Assembly (NCBI GenBank): GCA_028564925.1
Contig: CM053029.1
Coordinates: 290,573,057 to 290,637,056, forward strand
Length of the DNA stretch: 64,000 bases
Direction of reading: 5' to 3'
Origin: Lithobates sylvaticus
Lineage: Eukaryota; Chordata; Amphibia; Anura; Ranidae
Of this stretch, positions 11,140 through 21,800 are shown one piece after another. The position numbers and the translations under genes were made by a program. Under the pieces are notes generated by a model. That model searched no databases, was not told the DNA's origin, and saw only the letters and a list, made by a program, of their open reading frames with translations. Every line of letters starts with the position of its first letter. Positions within the stretch are counted from its first letter, which is position 1.

Positions 11140-12790
11140 GAGGACTCATAAATGACGAGGAAGGGAAGATAGTATGACAAGGAGAAGGCAGCTGTACTAA
11201 ATGCTTTCTCCTCCCCAGTCTTCACACAGGAAAAGAGGGGTATACTGACCACGACAATATTGTTAGTAACACGTCACAGGATCTATCCTTGTGGCTAACA
11301 GGCAGGAGTCTGGAAAGGATTAGAGAAGCTTAACATAAATAAATTACCAAGACCAGATGGCTTACACCCGAGAGTCCTTACAGAACTCAGTCAGGTTATA
11401 GTCAGACTACTATTCCTAATCTTCATAGACAGAATACTGATAGGATTGGTAGCAGCTGATTGGCGAAAAGCACACGTGGTACCAATATTCAAAAAAGGGC
11501 AGGGATATATTCCTAGGAACTATAAGTCTGTCAGTCTAACATTAGTAGTTTGTAAACTATTTTAGGGGTTGATAAGGGACCAAGAAGAATTAATAAGCAC
11601 AGGTTTACAAAAGGTCGCTCATGCCAAACCAGCCTGTTAACATTCTACAAGGAAGTGAGCTGCCATCTGGACAAAGGTAGGCCGGTGGATGTGGTGTATC
11701 TGGATTTTGCAAAAGAATCAGTCCCCCACAAATGCTTAATCTACAAGCTGAGGTCTGTAGGCATGGACCATAAGGTTTGTTCTTAACTGGCTATGGGGGC
11801 GTGTTAAAAGGGCTGTGATTAATAACGTATATTCAGAATGGTCTAGAGTGGTTAGTGGGGTACACCAAGGCTCTGTCCTGGGACCAATTTGGTTTTTAAT
11901 TTATTTATGAATGATATAGAGGGTGGGATAAGTAGCTCGATCTCAGTGTTTGCTGACGACACAAAGATATGTAGTGCAATAACACAGCAGTATATAGAAA
12001 CTTTACAAGAGGACCTGAATAAATTAATGGAGTGGGCTGCTGCATGGCAAATGAAGTTTAACATTGAAAAATGTAAGTTAATGCACTAGGGGGGAAAAAA
12101 TATAAATGCAAGTTACTCATTAGGGAGAGAACCCCTAGGGGCTTCCAGGATGGAGAAGGTTCTAGGGGTCCTAGTAGAAGACAGACTGAGCAATAGCATG
12201 CAGTGTCAAGCTGCAGCTACCAAAGCCAGCAGAATATTAGCATACATTAAAAAGGGAATTTACTGCAGAGCTAAGACGATTATTTTGCCACTTTGTAAAA
12301 CTCTGGTTCAGCAGCATCTGGAGTATTCTGTCCAGTTCTGGTCAACAATCCTCAGAAAGGATGTGCTGGAGCTGGAGAGATTCCAGAGAGGGGCAACTAA
12401 ATTAATGAGGGGACTGGAGGACCTCAATTATGATGAACGACTGCAAGCGCTAAATTTATTCTCCTGGAGACACTGGAGGAGAGGAGATATGATAACGATA
12501 TACAAATATCTCAACGGTGATCCCAGCGTAAGTAAAACTTTTCAGTCCCAGGGAGTGTAAGAGGACACGGGGCCACACGATGAGACTAGAAGAGCAGCGG
12601 TTTAACCTTTAACTGCATAGGGGGTTTTTCACTGTCAGGGCGGTAAGAATGTGGAACTCTCTTCCACAATCGGTGGTGTTGGCAAGCAGTATGGATATTT
12701 TTAAAAGACTCTTGGACTTGCATCTTAGCGAAAACATTACACGGGATAAGGCATTTGTGGACAGACTCAGACTCCACAATAGATGATCAG
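11140..12790 (+). mobile_element. CR1/L2-type LINE, 3' part
   Basis: Plus-strand remnant of a non-LTR retrotransposon. Conserved blocks in different frames include LPRPDGLHPRVL, VSGVHQGSVLGP, ISVFADDTKI and the long C-terminal ATKASRILAYIKKGIYCRAK to RRGDMITIYKYLNGDPS. The 5' half is missing, as is normal for this clade. A second, better preserved copy lies at 24619-27265. Confidence 0.85.
11310..12780 (+). pseudogene. CR1/L2 reverse transcriptase remnant
   Basis: From 11310 the frames give KLPRPDGLHPRVLTEL, then about 11820-11890 RVVSGVHQGSVLGP. Next comes 11889-12089 (NDIEGGISSSISVFADDTKI and MKFNIEKCKLMH), with the FADD catalytic motif intact. 12150-12560 gives EKVLGVLVEDRLSN, ILPLCKTLVQQHLEYSVQFW, and ERFQRGATKLMRGLEDLNYD, the standard C-terminal region of the clade. 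Many stops and frame shifts make it an old dead copy. Translation upstream of 11310 is too degraded to place with confidence. Confidence 0.85.
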
Positions 12791-13081
12791 CCCTTAGGGG
12801 ATCAACCCAGATAGATCTCCTTTATCTCTGTCTAGCTTTCCTGAGCGCTGATGCCTAGACCCCAGATGAATAGTCAGAGAGGCTAGCTTAAAAATCGTAA
12901 CCACTACATTTATTCTACATTTATCCTCAAATGTCCTTATAGAGTCCAGGGCCAATAACTAGAACCGAGAGACTGTCCCCCAAGAAACAATATCTCTTAA
13001 CAAAATCCTACCATGTGTTACCTGAGCAGTGATCGTGGTGTTAGTTATGTTGCCTTTAGATAATCAGTTAGTAGTAATATG
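12791..13081. other. Intergenic, nothing recognised
   Basis: About 290 bp between the CR1/L2 remnant and hAT-1, without an open frame, tandem repeat or terminal repeat. The last eight bases (GTAATATG, 13074-13081) are the left target duplication of hAT-1. Confidence 0.5.
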
Positions 13082-13939
13082 TAGGGATGAGCCGAACACC
13101 CCCGGGTTCGGTTCGCACCAGAACCTTCGAACCGACCGAAAGTTCGCGCGAATTTTCGAACCCTATACGTTATAATGGACGCGAACGTTCGAAATCAAAA
13201 GTGCTAATTACAACGGCCAATATGCATGTTAATGTCATAAAACAGGTTTGGGGACCCGGGTCCTGCCCCAGGGGACATATATCAATGCAAAAAGAACTTT
13301 TAAAAACTAACGTTTTTTCGGGAGCAGTCATTTTAATGATGCATAAAGTGAAAAAAAAAAAGTGAAATTTTCCTTTAAATATGGTACCTGGGGGGTGTCT
13401 AAAGTATGCCTGTGAAGTGGCATGTGTTTCCCGTGTTTAGAACTGTCCTTGCACAAAATGACATTTTTAAAGGAAAAAAAGAAGCCATTTAAAACCACTT
13501 GCGGCTTTAGGTTTGTTCTTAAGTAGAATCTGAACAGGTACATTATGAAGTGTAGCTCCATCCCAAAAAAATCTATTTTTAAGCTTTTTGGAGAACATAG
13601 GGAGGGGTTATCACCCCTGTAACATTTGCTGTCTTTGCACATCTGTTCAGAACATGTCACCTCACTTTCCGTCCCAATGACAAATGTTTTTGGAAAAAGT
13701 GGGGTTTTAATTGAAACAAGGATTGGTGATAAAGTATCAGTAGAGAGGAGATACCTTTTTCCCAAATTAAATCTAACAGGATAGAATTTCCCTTCCTAGG
13801 GGTAGATTTCCTCTCACTTCCTGTTTTCTCTTTCCATTTGCAAGTAGGAGTCGTTTGTAAGTTGGATGTTTGAAAGTAGGGGCCTGGCGTATATACTCTG
13901 CAGAAATTTGCCCTATTAGATGTTGGTGTAGCCACAAGA

Positions 13940-14868
13940 CTGGTGGGCACAGGAATGGGCCCTGCTGTGAGTTAATAGATCAAGATTTGTAATTGCATGC
14001 ACCTGTTGAACAGGGCAGAAAAATTGGGGGTGGTGGTGGTGGTGGACGGTGTTGCCACAAGACTGTAAGCTCTCACAGTTACTCGTGGTGGGCGCAGGAA
14101 TGGGCCCTACTGTGAGTTATTAGATCAAGATTTGTAATTGCAAGCACCTGATGAACAGGGCAGAAAAATTGGGCCTTTGGCGGTGGTGGTGGACGGTGTT
14201 GCCACAAGACTGTAAGCTCTCACAGTTACTCTTGGTGGGCGCAAGAATGGGCCCTGCTGTGAGTTATTAGATCAAGATTTGTAATTGCAAGCACCTGATG
14301 AACAGGGCAGAAAAATTGGGCCTTTGGCGGTGGTGGACGGTGTTGCCACAAGACTGTAAGCTCTCACAGTTACTCTTGGTGGGCGCAAGAATGGGCCCTG
14401 CTGTGAGTTATTAGATCAAGATTTGTAATTGCAAGCACCTGATGAACAGGGCAGAAAAATTGGGCCTTTGGCGGTGGTGGTGGACGGTGTTGCCACAAGA
14501 CTGTAAGCTCTCACAGTTACTCTTGGTGGGCGCAAGAATGGGCCCTGCTGTGAGTTATTAGATCAAGATTTGTAATTGCAAGCACCTGATGAACAGGGCA
14601 GAAAAATTGGGCCTTTGGCGGTGGTGGACGGTGTTGCCACAAGACTGTAAGCTCTCACAGTTACTCTTGGTGGGCGCAAGAATGGGCCCTGCTGTGAGTT
14701 ATTAGATCAAGATTTGTAATTGCAAGCACCTGATGAACAGGGCAGAAAAATTGGGCCTTTGGCGGTGGTGGTGGACGGTGTTGCCACAAGACTGTAGGCC
14801 CTCATAGTTACTCTTGGTGGGCGCAGGAATGGGCCCTGCTGTGAACTATTAGATCAAGATTTGTAATT
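13940..14868 (-). repeat. 3' tandem array, type A units (about 145 bp, about 7 copies)
   Basis: Units carry gtgttgccacaagactgtaa, a gggccctgctgtgag block, gatcaagatttgtaattgca and a variable ggcggtggtggt run. Counting gggccct[g/a]ctgtga gives seven units, near 13958, 14104, 14249, 14393, 14537, 14683 and 14831. The same array in hAT-2 (58241-58615) has only about three. The array lies downstream of the transposase stop, in the subterminal zone where hAT elements carry transposase-binding repeats in known cases. Confidence 0.85.
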
Positions 14869-15510
14869 ACCCGCCCCTGTTAAACAGGGGCTGAAAAATT
14901 GTGCCTTAGGCACTGGTGCTGGTGCCACAACACTGCAACCCCTCACAGATACTGTACTTGGAGCACAGCAGTCACACGTGTTGCAAAGCATTTTTTTTTA
15001 AAATTGTAATTACCCGCCCCTGTTAAACAGGGGCTGAAAAATTGTGCCTTAGGCACTGGTGCTGGTGCCACAACACTGCAACCCCTCACAGATACTGTAC
15101 TTGGAGCACAGCAGTCACACGTGTTGCGAAGCATTTTTTTAAAAAATTGTAATTACCCGCCCCTGTTAAACAGGGGCTGAAAAATTGTGCCTTAGGCACT
15201 GGTGCTGGTGCCACAACACTGCAACCCCTCACAGATACTGTACTTGGAGCACAGCAGTCACACGTGTTGCGAAGCATTTTTTTAAAAAATTGTAATTACC
15301 CGCCCCTGTTAAACAGGGGCTGAAAAATTGTGCCTTAGGCACTGGTGCTGGTGCCACAACACTGCAACCCCTCACAGATACTGTACTTGGAGCACAGCAG
15401 TCACACGTGTTGCGAAGCATTTTTTTATAAAAATTGTATGTACACGCCCCTGTTAAACAGGGGCTGAAAAAATTGTGCCTTAGGCACTGGTGTGGTGGCA
15501 TGGATCATTG
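14869..15510 (-). repeat. 3' tandem array, type B units (143 bp, about 4 copies)
   Basis: Period 143 bp. Each unit holds gcccctgttaaacaggggc, a perfect 7-bp-arm hairpin around ttaaa, plus ccttaggcactggtg and a gatactgtacttggagcaca block. A short T/A-rich run varies in length between units. The array begins about 90 bp after the transposase stop codon. In hAT-2 the matching array is at 57597-58240. Confidence 0.85.
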
Positions 15511-15598
15511 AGGAGGAGGAAGAGGATAGCCAGTGAACATAAGAGGACAGTCACTCAGCATGAGCATAGGCAGTCTTGAAGGGATGTGATATTAAAAA

Positions 15599-18500
15599 TT
15601 ATTCGGTTATATCCGCCTCAGGTGCCTGGTAGCTGGTGGTGATCCAAGACTGATTCATTTTGATGAAGGTCAGTCGATCAACCGAGGCGGTGGACAGGCG
15701 CACCCTATGATCGGTGACAAATCCTCCAGCAGCACTGAATGTGCGTTCGGAAAGAACGCTGGAGGCAGGACAGGCCAGTAGCTCAATTGCATACTGTGCA
15801 AGCTCTGGCCAGTGATCCATCCTCAGGACCCAGTAAGCCAGAGGATTTTCGGTGGGAAAGGTGTCCAAGTCTGACCTTGCCCCAAGGTATTCCTGCACCA
15901 TGTATATCAGACGCTGGCGATGGTTGCTGGAACCGATCATACCTTGGGGCTGCGGACTAAAAAATTGTCTGAACGCATCGGTCAGACGTCCACCTTCCCC
16001 ACCGCTCCTTCTGCTACTGACCGAAGCCTCAGCAACTCGTCGCCCAGGACCAGGAGTTTGTAGCCTCCCAGTTTCTGGGAACGCGTTGCACAGACCTTTC
16101 TGCAAGGCCTCCCTGAGATGTCTCATCCTCTGCTCCCTCTGCGACGGCAAGATAAGGTCCGCAACCTTACCCTTGTACCGCGGATCAAGGAGAGTGGCCA
16201 GCCAGTAATGGTCCCTCTCCTTGATCCGAAGAACACGAGGATCCTTCCGCAGGCTTTGCAGGATCAGGGAGGCCATGCAGCGTAGGTTAGCTGAGGCATT
16301 CGGTCCGGAGTCTTCTGGGTCACTGAGGATGACATGATCGCCAGCCACCTCCTCCCAGCCACGTACAAGTCCACTGGTTTGTTGGGACTGTACATCATCC
16401 CTAAAAGACTGCTGCTGCTGATGCTGAGTGCCAGGCTCCACCTCCATGCTCACACAATCCTCCTCCTCCTCCTCCTCCTCCTCCTCCTCATCCTCTTCCT
16501 GTGTGATGGGTGGGACAGGAGGAACACTGTCCGGATAAAGGGGGCCTTGAGAGGCAAGGAAGTCCTCCTCTTCCTGCCTCTGTTCTGCCTCAAGTGCCCT
16601 GTCCATTATCCCACGCAGCGTATGCTCCAACAGGTGGACAAGAGGGACAGTGTCACTGATGCATGCACTGTCACTGCTCACCATCCTCGTGGCCTCCTCA
16701 AATGGTGAGAGGACAGTGCATGCATCCCTGATCATGCTCCACTGACGTGGGGAAAAAAAACCAAGCTCCCCTGACCCTGTCCTGGTGCCATAGTCGCAAA
16801 GGTACTCATTGATGGCCCTCTGCTGCGTGTGCAGTCGCTGCAGCATGGCCAACGTTGAGTTCCACCTGGTGGGCATGTCACATATTAGGCGGTTCTTGGG
16901 CAGGTTCAGCTCCTTTTGCAGCTCAGTCAGCCGAGCACTGGCATTATAAGATCGGCGGAAATGCACACAGACTTTCCTGGCCTGCCTCAGGACATCCTGT
17001 AAGCCTGGGAACCTGCCCAAGAACCGCTGCACCACCAGGTTGAGGACGTGAGCCATGCAGGGCACATGGGTGAGCTGCCCCTGTCGCAGGGCGGAGAGGA
17101 GGTTGGTGCCATTGTCAGAAACGACCATTCCTGGCTTAAGCTGACGTGGCGTCAACCACCTCTCGGCCTGCCCCTGCAGAGCTGCCAGAACCTCTGGCCC
17201 AGTGTGGCTCCTGTCCCCCAAACACACCAGCGCAAGCACGGCATGGCATCTTTTTGCCTGCGTACTTGCGTAGCCCCTTGTACGCCTACGGAGCACCGCT
17301 GGTTCCAAGGACAGAGCACTGGAGGAAGAAGAAGAGGAGGGGGTGGAGGAGAGAGGTGTGTCACAACCAGTAGCAGTAGTAGCGTTTTGGAGGCGTGGTG
17401 GCGGAACAACCTCCAACACTACTGCACCTTGTCCTGCATCCCTCCCAGCTGCCAATAGAGTGACCCAATGGGCCGTGAAAGAAAGGTACCGTCCCTGTCC
17501 ATGCCTGCTGGACCATGAGTCAGCGGTAATATGCACCTTACCGCTGACCGCCCTGTCCAGCGAGGCATGGACATTGCCCTCCACATGCCGGTAGAGAGAC
17601 GGAATCGCCTTCCGTGAGAAAAAGTGGCGTTTGGGAACCTGCCACTGAGGAACCGCACATTGAACAAACTCACGGAAGGGGGCCGAGTCTACCAACTGAA
17701 AAGGCAGCAGTTGAAGTGCTAGCAATTTAGCCAGGCTAGCATTCAACCGCTGGGCATGTGGATGGCTGGGAGTGTACTTCTTTCTACGGTCCAGCAGCTG
17801 GGGCAGGGAAATTTGCCTGCTGCAATCGGACGTCGGTGTACTGCAAGTACTTGGTTGTGACACACCTAATTCTACACCTTCAGTCCTCTCAGAGCAGCTT
17901 TCAGAGAGGACTGAAGGTGTAGTGGGGATGGAGATCCCAGCTGAGGAGGAGCAAGGAGAGGTCCGCTTAGTTCTTTGGTGTGGGTCTTTTATGTGTGCCT
18001 GCCAACGAGCTGCATGGCAGGTCGCCATATGTCTGGTCATGCTTGTGGTGCCCAAGCGGCTGATGTTTTGGCCACGCGAGATACGCTTGAGACAAATATT
18101 GCAAATAGCAGTGGTGCGATCTGCTGCACTCGTCTCAAAAAAGGCCCACACCAAAGAACTTTTCTGATAACGTGCAGAGGCAGCGCCCTGCACAGGCGGA
18201 GCTCTGCGGTGTTGTACAGTTGCTGTGCTGGCCTCTACCTGGCCTCCAGGGGGCACCCTGCCTCGTTGGACATGTGACGCCGCATCCTCCTCCTCCTCGT
18301 CCTCCTCCTCATCCTCTCTCCCTTCAGGCACCCACGTGGAGTCAGTGACCTCATCATCCCCTCCCTCTTCACCACTAGAGCAAACCTGGCAGTAAGCTGC
18401 AGCTGGTGGAACAGTACTGCCAGATTCCTCAAGCTGGGTATCATCATCCGAGCCTTCGAATCGTTGGGCATCCTCCTGGAGCATGTACCCAACACTGTGC

Positions 18501-18826
18501 TCAAAGAGTTCGGGGGACTCCTCAGGAGGACATGGTGGGTCTAGGGAAGGGGTGGCTGATGATGCTCTGCCAGTACCCTGAGCCTGGGTGAGAGAGGATG
18601 AGGAGGATGAGGAGGGCTTGGTCATCCATTCTACCAAGCCTTCAGCATGATGCGGCTCCACATGTCCAGCTGCCGAAAACAAAGACGCGCGTGTCCCATG
18701 GCCACGTGCTGATGACGATGCACGACCACGTCCACGTCCACGGCCACGTCCACTAGAAACAGAGCCTGCCTGCCCTGTGTTCTTGGCTCTGCACGCTCTG
18801 CCTCCCCTTGGCGGTCTTCCAGCCAT
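15599..18826 (-). CDS. hAT transposase, uninterrupted 1,075 codons
   Basis: Catalyses cut-and-paste transposition of the hAT element in the nucleus. ATG at 18824-18826 (MAGRPPRGGR) directly follows the 64-bp array; the stop is at 15599. Residues 1-45 are RG-rich (GRGRGRGRGR). Residues 100-190 are acidic. A BED-type zinc finger lies at about 222-275 (CNIC...TRHMATCH). The hAT catalytic core follows, with ITADSWSS (Asp about 436), VVSDNGTN (Asp about 571), CMAHVLNLVV (about 590-599) and CDMPTRWNST (about 649). A Glu-rich tract is at about 780-800. The C-terminal hAT dimerisation block runs from about 1019, CPASSVLSERTFSAAGG. A serine/arginine-rich insertion separates the two Asp motifs. Typical hAT proteins are 600-800 residues, so low-complexity segments make this one long. 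The SERTFSAAG style fits the Ac/ZBED-like branch. No breaks are seen. Host domestication is unlikely because termini and target duplication are present. Confidence 0.93.
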   Translation of the reverse strand: MAGRPPRGGRACRAKNTGQAGSVSSGRGRGRGRGRASSSARGHGTRASLFSAAGHVEPHHAEGLVEWMTKPSSSSSSSLTQAQGTGRASSATPSLDPPCPPEESPELFEHSVGYMLQEDAQRFEGSDDDTQLEESGSTVPPAAAYCQVCSSGEEGGDDEVTDSTWVPEGREDEEEDEEEEDAASHVQRGRVPPGGQVEASTATVQHRRAPPVQGAASARYQKSSLVWAFFETSAADRTTAICNICLKRISRGQNISRLGTTSMTRHMATCHAARWQAHIKDPHQRTKRTSPCSSSAGISIPTTPSVLSESCSERTEGVELGVSQPSTCSTPTSDCSRQISLPQLLDRRKKYTPSHPHAQRLNASLAKLLALQLLPFQLVDSAPFREFVQCAVPQWQVPKRHFFSRKAIPSLYRHVEGNVHASLDRAVSGKVHITADSWSSRHGQGRYLSFTAHWVTLLAAGRDAGQGAVVLEVVPPPRLQNATTATGCDTPLSSTPSSSSSSSALSLEPAVLRRRTRGYASTQAKRCHAVLALVCLGDRSHTGPEVLAALQGQAERWLTPRQLKPGMVVSDNGTNLLSALRQGQLTHVPCMAHVLNLVVQRFLGRFPGLQDVLRQARKVCVHFRRSYNASARLTELQKELNLPKNRLICDMPTRWNSTLAMLQRLHTQQRAINEYLCDYGTRTGSGELGFFSPRQWSMIRDACTVLSPFEEATRMVSSDSACISDTVPLVHLLEHTLRGIMDRALEAEQRQEEEDFLASQGPLYPDSVPPVPPITQEEDEEEEEEEEEEDCVSMEVEPGTQHQQQQSFRDDVQSQQTSGLVRGWEEVAGDHVILSDPEDSGPNASANLRCMASLILQSLRKDPRVLRIKERDHYWLATLLDPRYKGKVADLILPSQREQRMRHLREALQKGLCNAFPETGRLQTPGPGRRVAEASVSSRRSGGEGGRLTDAFRQFFSPQPQGMIGSSNHRQRLIYMVQEYLGARSDLDTFPTENPLAYWVLRMDHWPELAQYAIELLACPASSVLSERTFSAAGGFVTDHRVRLSTASVDRLTFIKMNQSWITTSYQAPEADITE

Positions 18827-18833
18827 TGTAGTC

Positions 18834-21800
18834 GGTAGTCCTGTGGGTGCTGCTGAGAAGAATATATAGGAGCTCTGTGTGATGCCACTAACACACTAGA
18901 AGTCCTGTGGGTGCTGCTGAGAAGAAAATATAGGAGCTCTGTGTGATGCCACTAACACACTAGAAGTCCTATGGGTGCTTCTGCAAAGAAAATAGAGGAG
19001 CTCTGTGTGATGCCACTAACACACTAGAAGTCCTGTGGGTGCTGCTGAGAAGAAAATATAGGAGCTCTGTGTGATGCCACTAACACACTAGAAGTCCTAT
19101 GGGTGCTTCTGCAAAGAAAATAGAGGAGCTCTGTGTGATGCCACTAACACACTAGAAGTCCTATGGGTGCTTCTGCAAAGAAAATAGAGGAGCTCTGTGT
19201 GATGCCACTAACACACTAGAAGTCCTGTGGGTGCTTCTGCAAAGAAAATAGAGGAGCTCTGTGTGATGCCACTAACACACTAGAAGTCCTGTGGGTGCTT
19301 CTGCAAAGAAAATAGAGGAGCTCTGTGTGATGCCACTAACACACTAGAAGTCCTGTGGGGTGCTGCTGAGAAGAAAATATAGGAGCTCTGTGTGATGCCA
19401 CTAACACACTAGAAGTCCTATGGGTGCTTCTGCAAAGAAAATAGAGGAGCTCTGTGTGATGCCACTAACACACTAGAAGTCCTGTGGGTGCTTCTGCAAA
19501 GAAAATAGAGGAGCTCTGTGTGATGCCACTAACACACTAGAAGTCCTGTGGGTGCTGCTGAGAAGAAAATATAGGAGCTCTGTGTGATGCCACTAACACA
19601 CTAGAAGTCCTATGGGTGCTTCTGCAAAGAAAATAGAGGAGCTCTGTGTGATGCCACTAACACACTAGAAGTCCTGTGGGTGCTTCTGCAAAGAAAATAG
19701 AGGAGCTCTGTGTGATGCCACTAACACACTAGAAGTCCTGTGGGTGCTTCTGCAAAGAAAATAGAGGAGCTCTGTGTGATGCCACTAACACACTAGAAGT
19801 CCTGTGGGTGCTGCTGAGAAGAAAATATAGGAGCTCTGTGTGATGCCACTAACACACTAGAAGTCCTATGGGTGCTTCTGCAAAGAAAATAGAGGAGCTC
19901 TGTGTGATGCCACTAACACACTAGAAGTCCTGTGGGTGCTTCTGCAAAGAAAATAGAGGAGCTCTGTGTGATGCCACTAACACACTAGAAGTCCTGTGGG
20001 TGCTGCTGAGAAGAAAATATAGGAGCTCTGTGTGATGCCACTAACACACTAGAAGTCCTATGGGTGCTTCTGCAAAGAAAATAGAGGAGCTCTGTGTGAT
20101 GCCACTAACACACTAGAAGTCCTGTGGGTGCTTCTGCAAAGAAAATAGAGGAGCTCTGTGTGATGCCACTAACACACTAGAAGTCCTGTGGGTGCTGCTG
20201 AGAAGAAAATATAGGAGCTCTGTGTGATGCCACTAACACACTAGAAGTCCTGTGGGTGCTGCTGAGAAGAAAATATAGGAGCTCTGTGTGATGCCACTAA
20301 CACACTAGAAGTCCTATGGGTGCTTCTGCAAAGAAAATAGAGGAGCTCTGTGTGATGCCACTAACACACTAGAAGTCCTGTGGGTGCTGCTGAGAAGAAA
20401 ATATAGGAGCTCTGTGTGATGCCACTAACACACTAGAAGTCCTATGGGTGCTTCTGCAAAGAAAATAGAGGAGCTCTGTGTGATGCCACTAACACACTAG
20501 AAGTCCTGTGGGTGCTTCTGCAAAGAAAATAGAGGAGCTCTGTGTGATGCCACTAACACACTAGAAGTCCTGTGGGTGCTGCTGAGAAGAAAATATAGGA
20601 GCTCTGTGTGATGCCACTAACACACTAGAAGTCCTATAGGTGCTTCTGGGAAGAAAATATAGGTCTGTGTGATGGGACTAACACACTTCAAGTCCTATAG
20701 GTGCTTCTGGGAACAAAATATAGGATCTCTGTGTGATGGGACTAACACACTTCAAGTCCTATGGGTGCTTCTGGGAAGAAAATATAGGATCTCTATGTGA
20801 TGGGACTAACACACTTCAAGTCCTATAGGTGCTTCTGGGAACAAAATATAGGATCTCTGTGTGATGGGACTAACACACTTCAAGTCCTATGGGTGCTTCT
20901 GGGAAGAAAATATAGGTCTGTGTGATGGGACTAACACACTTCAAGTCCTATAGGTGCTTCTGGGAACAAAATATAGGATCTCTGTGTGATGGGACTAACA
21001 CACTTCAAGTCCTATAGGTGCTTCTGGGAACAAAATATATGATCTCTGTGTGATGGGACTAACACACTTCAAGTCCTATAGGTGCCTCTGGGAAGAAAAT
21101 ATAGGTCTGTGTGATGGGACTAACACACTTCAAGTCCTATAGGTGCTTCTGGGAACAAAATATAGGATCTCTGTGTGATGGGACTAACACACTTCAAGTC
21201 CTATAGGTGCTTCTGGGAACAAAATATATGATCTCTGTGTGATGGGACTAACACACTTCAAGTCCTATGGGTGCTTCTGGGAACAAAATATAGGTCTGTG
21301 TGATGGGACTAACACACTTCAAGTCCTATAGGTGCTTCTGGGAACAAAATATATGATCTCTGTGTGATTGGACTAACACACTTCAAGTCCTATAGGTGCT
21401 TCTGGGAACAAAATATATGATCTCTGTGTGATGGGACTAACACACTTCAAGTCCTATAGGTGCCTCTGGGAAGAAAATATAGGTCTGTGTGATGGGACTA
21501 ACACACTTCAAGTCCTATAGGTGCTTCTGGGAACAAAATATATGATCTCTGTGTGATTGGACTAACACACTTCAAGTCCTATAGGTGCTTCTGGGATAAA
21601 AATATATGATCTCTGTGTGATGGGACTAACACACTTCAAGTCCTATAGGTGCTTCTGGGAACAAAATATATGATCTCTGTGTGATGGGACTAACACACTT
21701 CAAGTCCTATAGGTGCCTCTGGGAAGATAATATAGGTCTGTGTGATGGGACTAACACACTTCAAGTCCTATAGGTGCTTCTGGGAACAAAATATATGATC

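Noticed and set aside
13328-13765. A 145-codon minus-strand frame in the 3' region of hAT-1, shorter in hAT-2, as a possible second hAT protein
   Set aside because: It begins at a TTG rather than an ATG, its composition is low-complexity, and a one-base length difference breaks it in hAT-2. There is no sign of protein conservation.
14150-14175. Hammerhead-like cctgatgaacagggc in type A units
   Set aside because: CTGATGA is present but there is no stem II complement and no correctly placed GAAA, so the match is chance.
14943-15501. Repeated 60-90-codon frames in the type B array
   Set aside because: They simply reflect the 143-bp repeat period and have no coding features.
15599-18826. The 1,075-codon frame as a domesticated host ZBED-like gene
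   Set aside because: Intact termini, a perfect target duplication and a second inverted copy show it is a transposon gene.
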